DNA from: Lachnospiraceae bacterium
Lineage (GTDB): Bacteria; Bacillota; Clostridia; Lachnospirales; Lachnospiraceae
Assembly (NCBI GenBank): GCA_900757145.1
Contig: CAAEMT010000041.1
Location: forward strand, 1 to 48,069
DNA: 48,069 bases
Reading direction: 5' to 3'
Below are positions 47,826-48,069 of this stretch, piece by piece (position 1 is the first letter of the stretch; each line of letters opens with the position of its first letter). The position numbers and the translations under genes are program-made. The notes under the pieces were generated by a model that made no database searches, was not told where the DNA came from, and worked only from the letters and a program-made list of their open reading frames with translations.

Positions 47826-47879
47826 GCAAGGTTTATGCAAGGTTGCGGCAAGGTTCATGCAAGGTTGGCGTGATAGAAT
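47826..47879 (+). promoter_or_regulatory. Response-regulator box: four GCAAGGTT repeats before a -35-less promoter
   Basis: GCAAGGTT occurs at 47826-47833, 47837-47844, 47848-47855 and 47859-47866, each exactly 11 nt after the last. A TAGAAT -10 is at 47874-47879; the expected -35 position (47851-47856) is inside the third and fourth repeats and does not match TTGACA. This suggests activation by the adjacent OmpR-type regulator, bound on one face of the helix. Confidence 0.75.
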
Positions 47880-47904
47880 ACCTTACAGAACAGGAGGTTT
47901 GAAT

Positions 47905-48069
47905 ATGAACACAAATTACATCATTGAAACAAAAAATCTGACGAAGCAATACGGCTCACAAAAGAGTGTGGCTGAATTAAATATCCATGTGAAGCGTGGG
48001 AGAATTTATGGTCTGCTGGGGAGAAATGGAGCCGGAAAAACCACAACCATGAAAATGTTGTTGGGCTTA
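47905..48069 (+). CDS. ABC transporter ATP-binding protein, N-terminal fragment (BcrA-type)
   Basis: The first 55 codons of an ABC ATPase. It starts NYIIETKNLTKQYGSQKSVA, then NIHVKRGRIYGLLGRNGAGK with Walker A GRNGAGKT and TTMKMLLGL. The TKQYG ... GLLGRNGAGKTTTMKML wording is that of lantibiotic-immunity or BcrA drug exporters. AGGAGG lies 7 nt before the ATG. It probably works with a permease beyond the window, under the preceding two-component system. Confidence 0.85.
   Translation, partial: MNTNYIIETKNLTKQYGSQKSVAELNIHVKRGRIYGLLGRNGAGKTTTMKMLLGL

Overview
The window looks like a chromosomal segment of a spore-forming Lachnospiraceae-type Firmicute (class Clostridia). The grounds are strong AGGAGG-type ribosome binding sites, sigma-A promoters with 17-nt spacers, a tRNA-Met-type T-box ahead of metG, sporulation and germination genes (spmB, a CwlD-like amidase, possibly a Spo0E-like micro-protein), GW-repeat NlpC/P60 and prealbumin-like surface proteins, and a lone citrate synthase. 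The genus cannot be resolved from sequence alone. Most of the content is core or house-keeping. The accessory parts are surface proteins, small repeats and one decayed toxin-antitoxin locus.

Layout. 1-4.4 kb: the 3' end of an RpiB-type isomerase; a MarR-controlled alcohol/aldehyde dehydrogenase operon with a near-ideal operator; a DegV protein. 4.4-9.2 kb: a GW-repeat NlpC/P60 wall hydrolase (minus), trmB, a 45-codon Spo0E-like ORF, an AI-2E family permease (minus). 9.3-11.3 kb: tRNA-Lys(CTT), a CwlD-like amidase, and a ruined Panacea-domain toxin-antitoxin operon (frameshift, deletion fusion, internal stop) that keeps an operator-like palindrome. 11.3-14.7 kb: an S1-domain protein, a 170-bp MITE-like palindromic element with 15-bp inverted ends and 10-bp flanking repeats, then sua5/tsaC, a low-molecular-weight phosphatase homologue without its catalytic Cys and Arg, and upp. 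14.8-21 kb: a DUF234-type ATPase (minus) and a 1521-residue wall-anchored adhesin with two Thr/Glu-rich tandem repeat tracts. 21-25 kb (minus): a second DegV, spmB without spmA, and a membrane-anchored DUF885 metallopeptidase. 25-34 kb: T-box, metG, a MATE transporter, an M18 aminopeptidase, a complete ABC importer whose ATPase has an unusual basic insertion, and a DUF362 ferredoxin-like protein. 34-41 kb: a CDF metal transporter, a YkgJ-type Cys-cluster protein, xpt, a YARHG protein (minus), a PdaB-like deacetylase, a DUF5722 glycosidase-like protein (minus). 41-48 kb: MarR plus citrate synthase, DUF554, two two-component systems transcribed divergently, and the start of a BcrA-type ABC transporter.

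How parts work together. The ADH and ALDH genes overlap by 4 nt and should be co-controlled by the upstream MarR. The right-hand RR/HK pair sits directly before an ABC gene whose promoter lacks a -35 but carries four GCAAGGTT repeats at exact 11-bp spacing, the architecture of SpaR/NisR-type activation in peptide-antibiotic immunity loci. Two or three intergenic regions just after terminators carry related structured repeats, and two copies differ by a compensatory base-pair change. I found no CRISPR array, prophage or transposase. The least explained material is the non-coding repeats, the pseudo-phosphatase and the decayed toxin-antitoxin locus.
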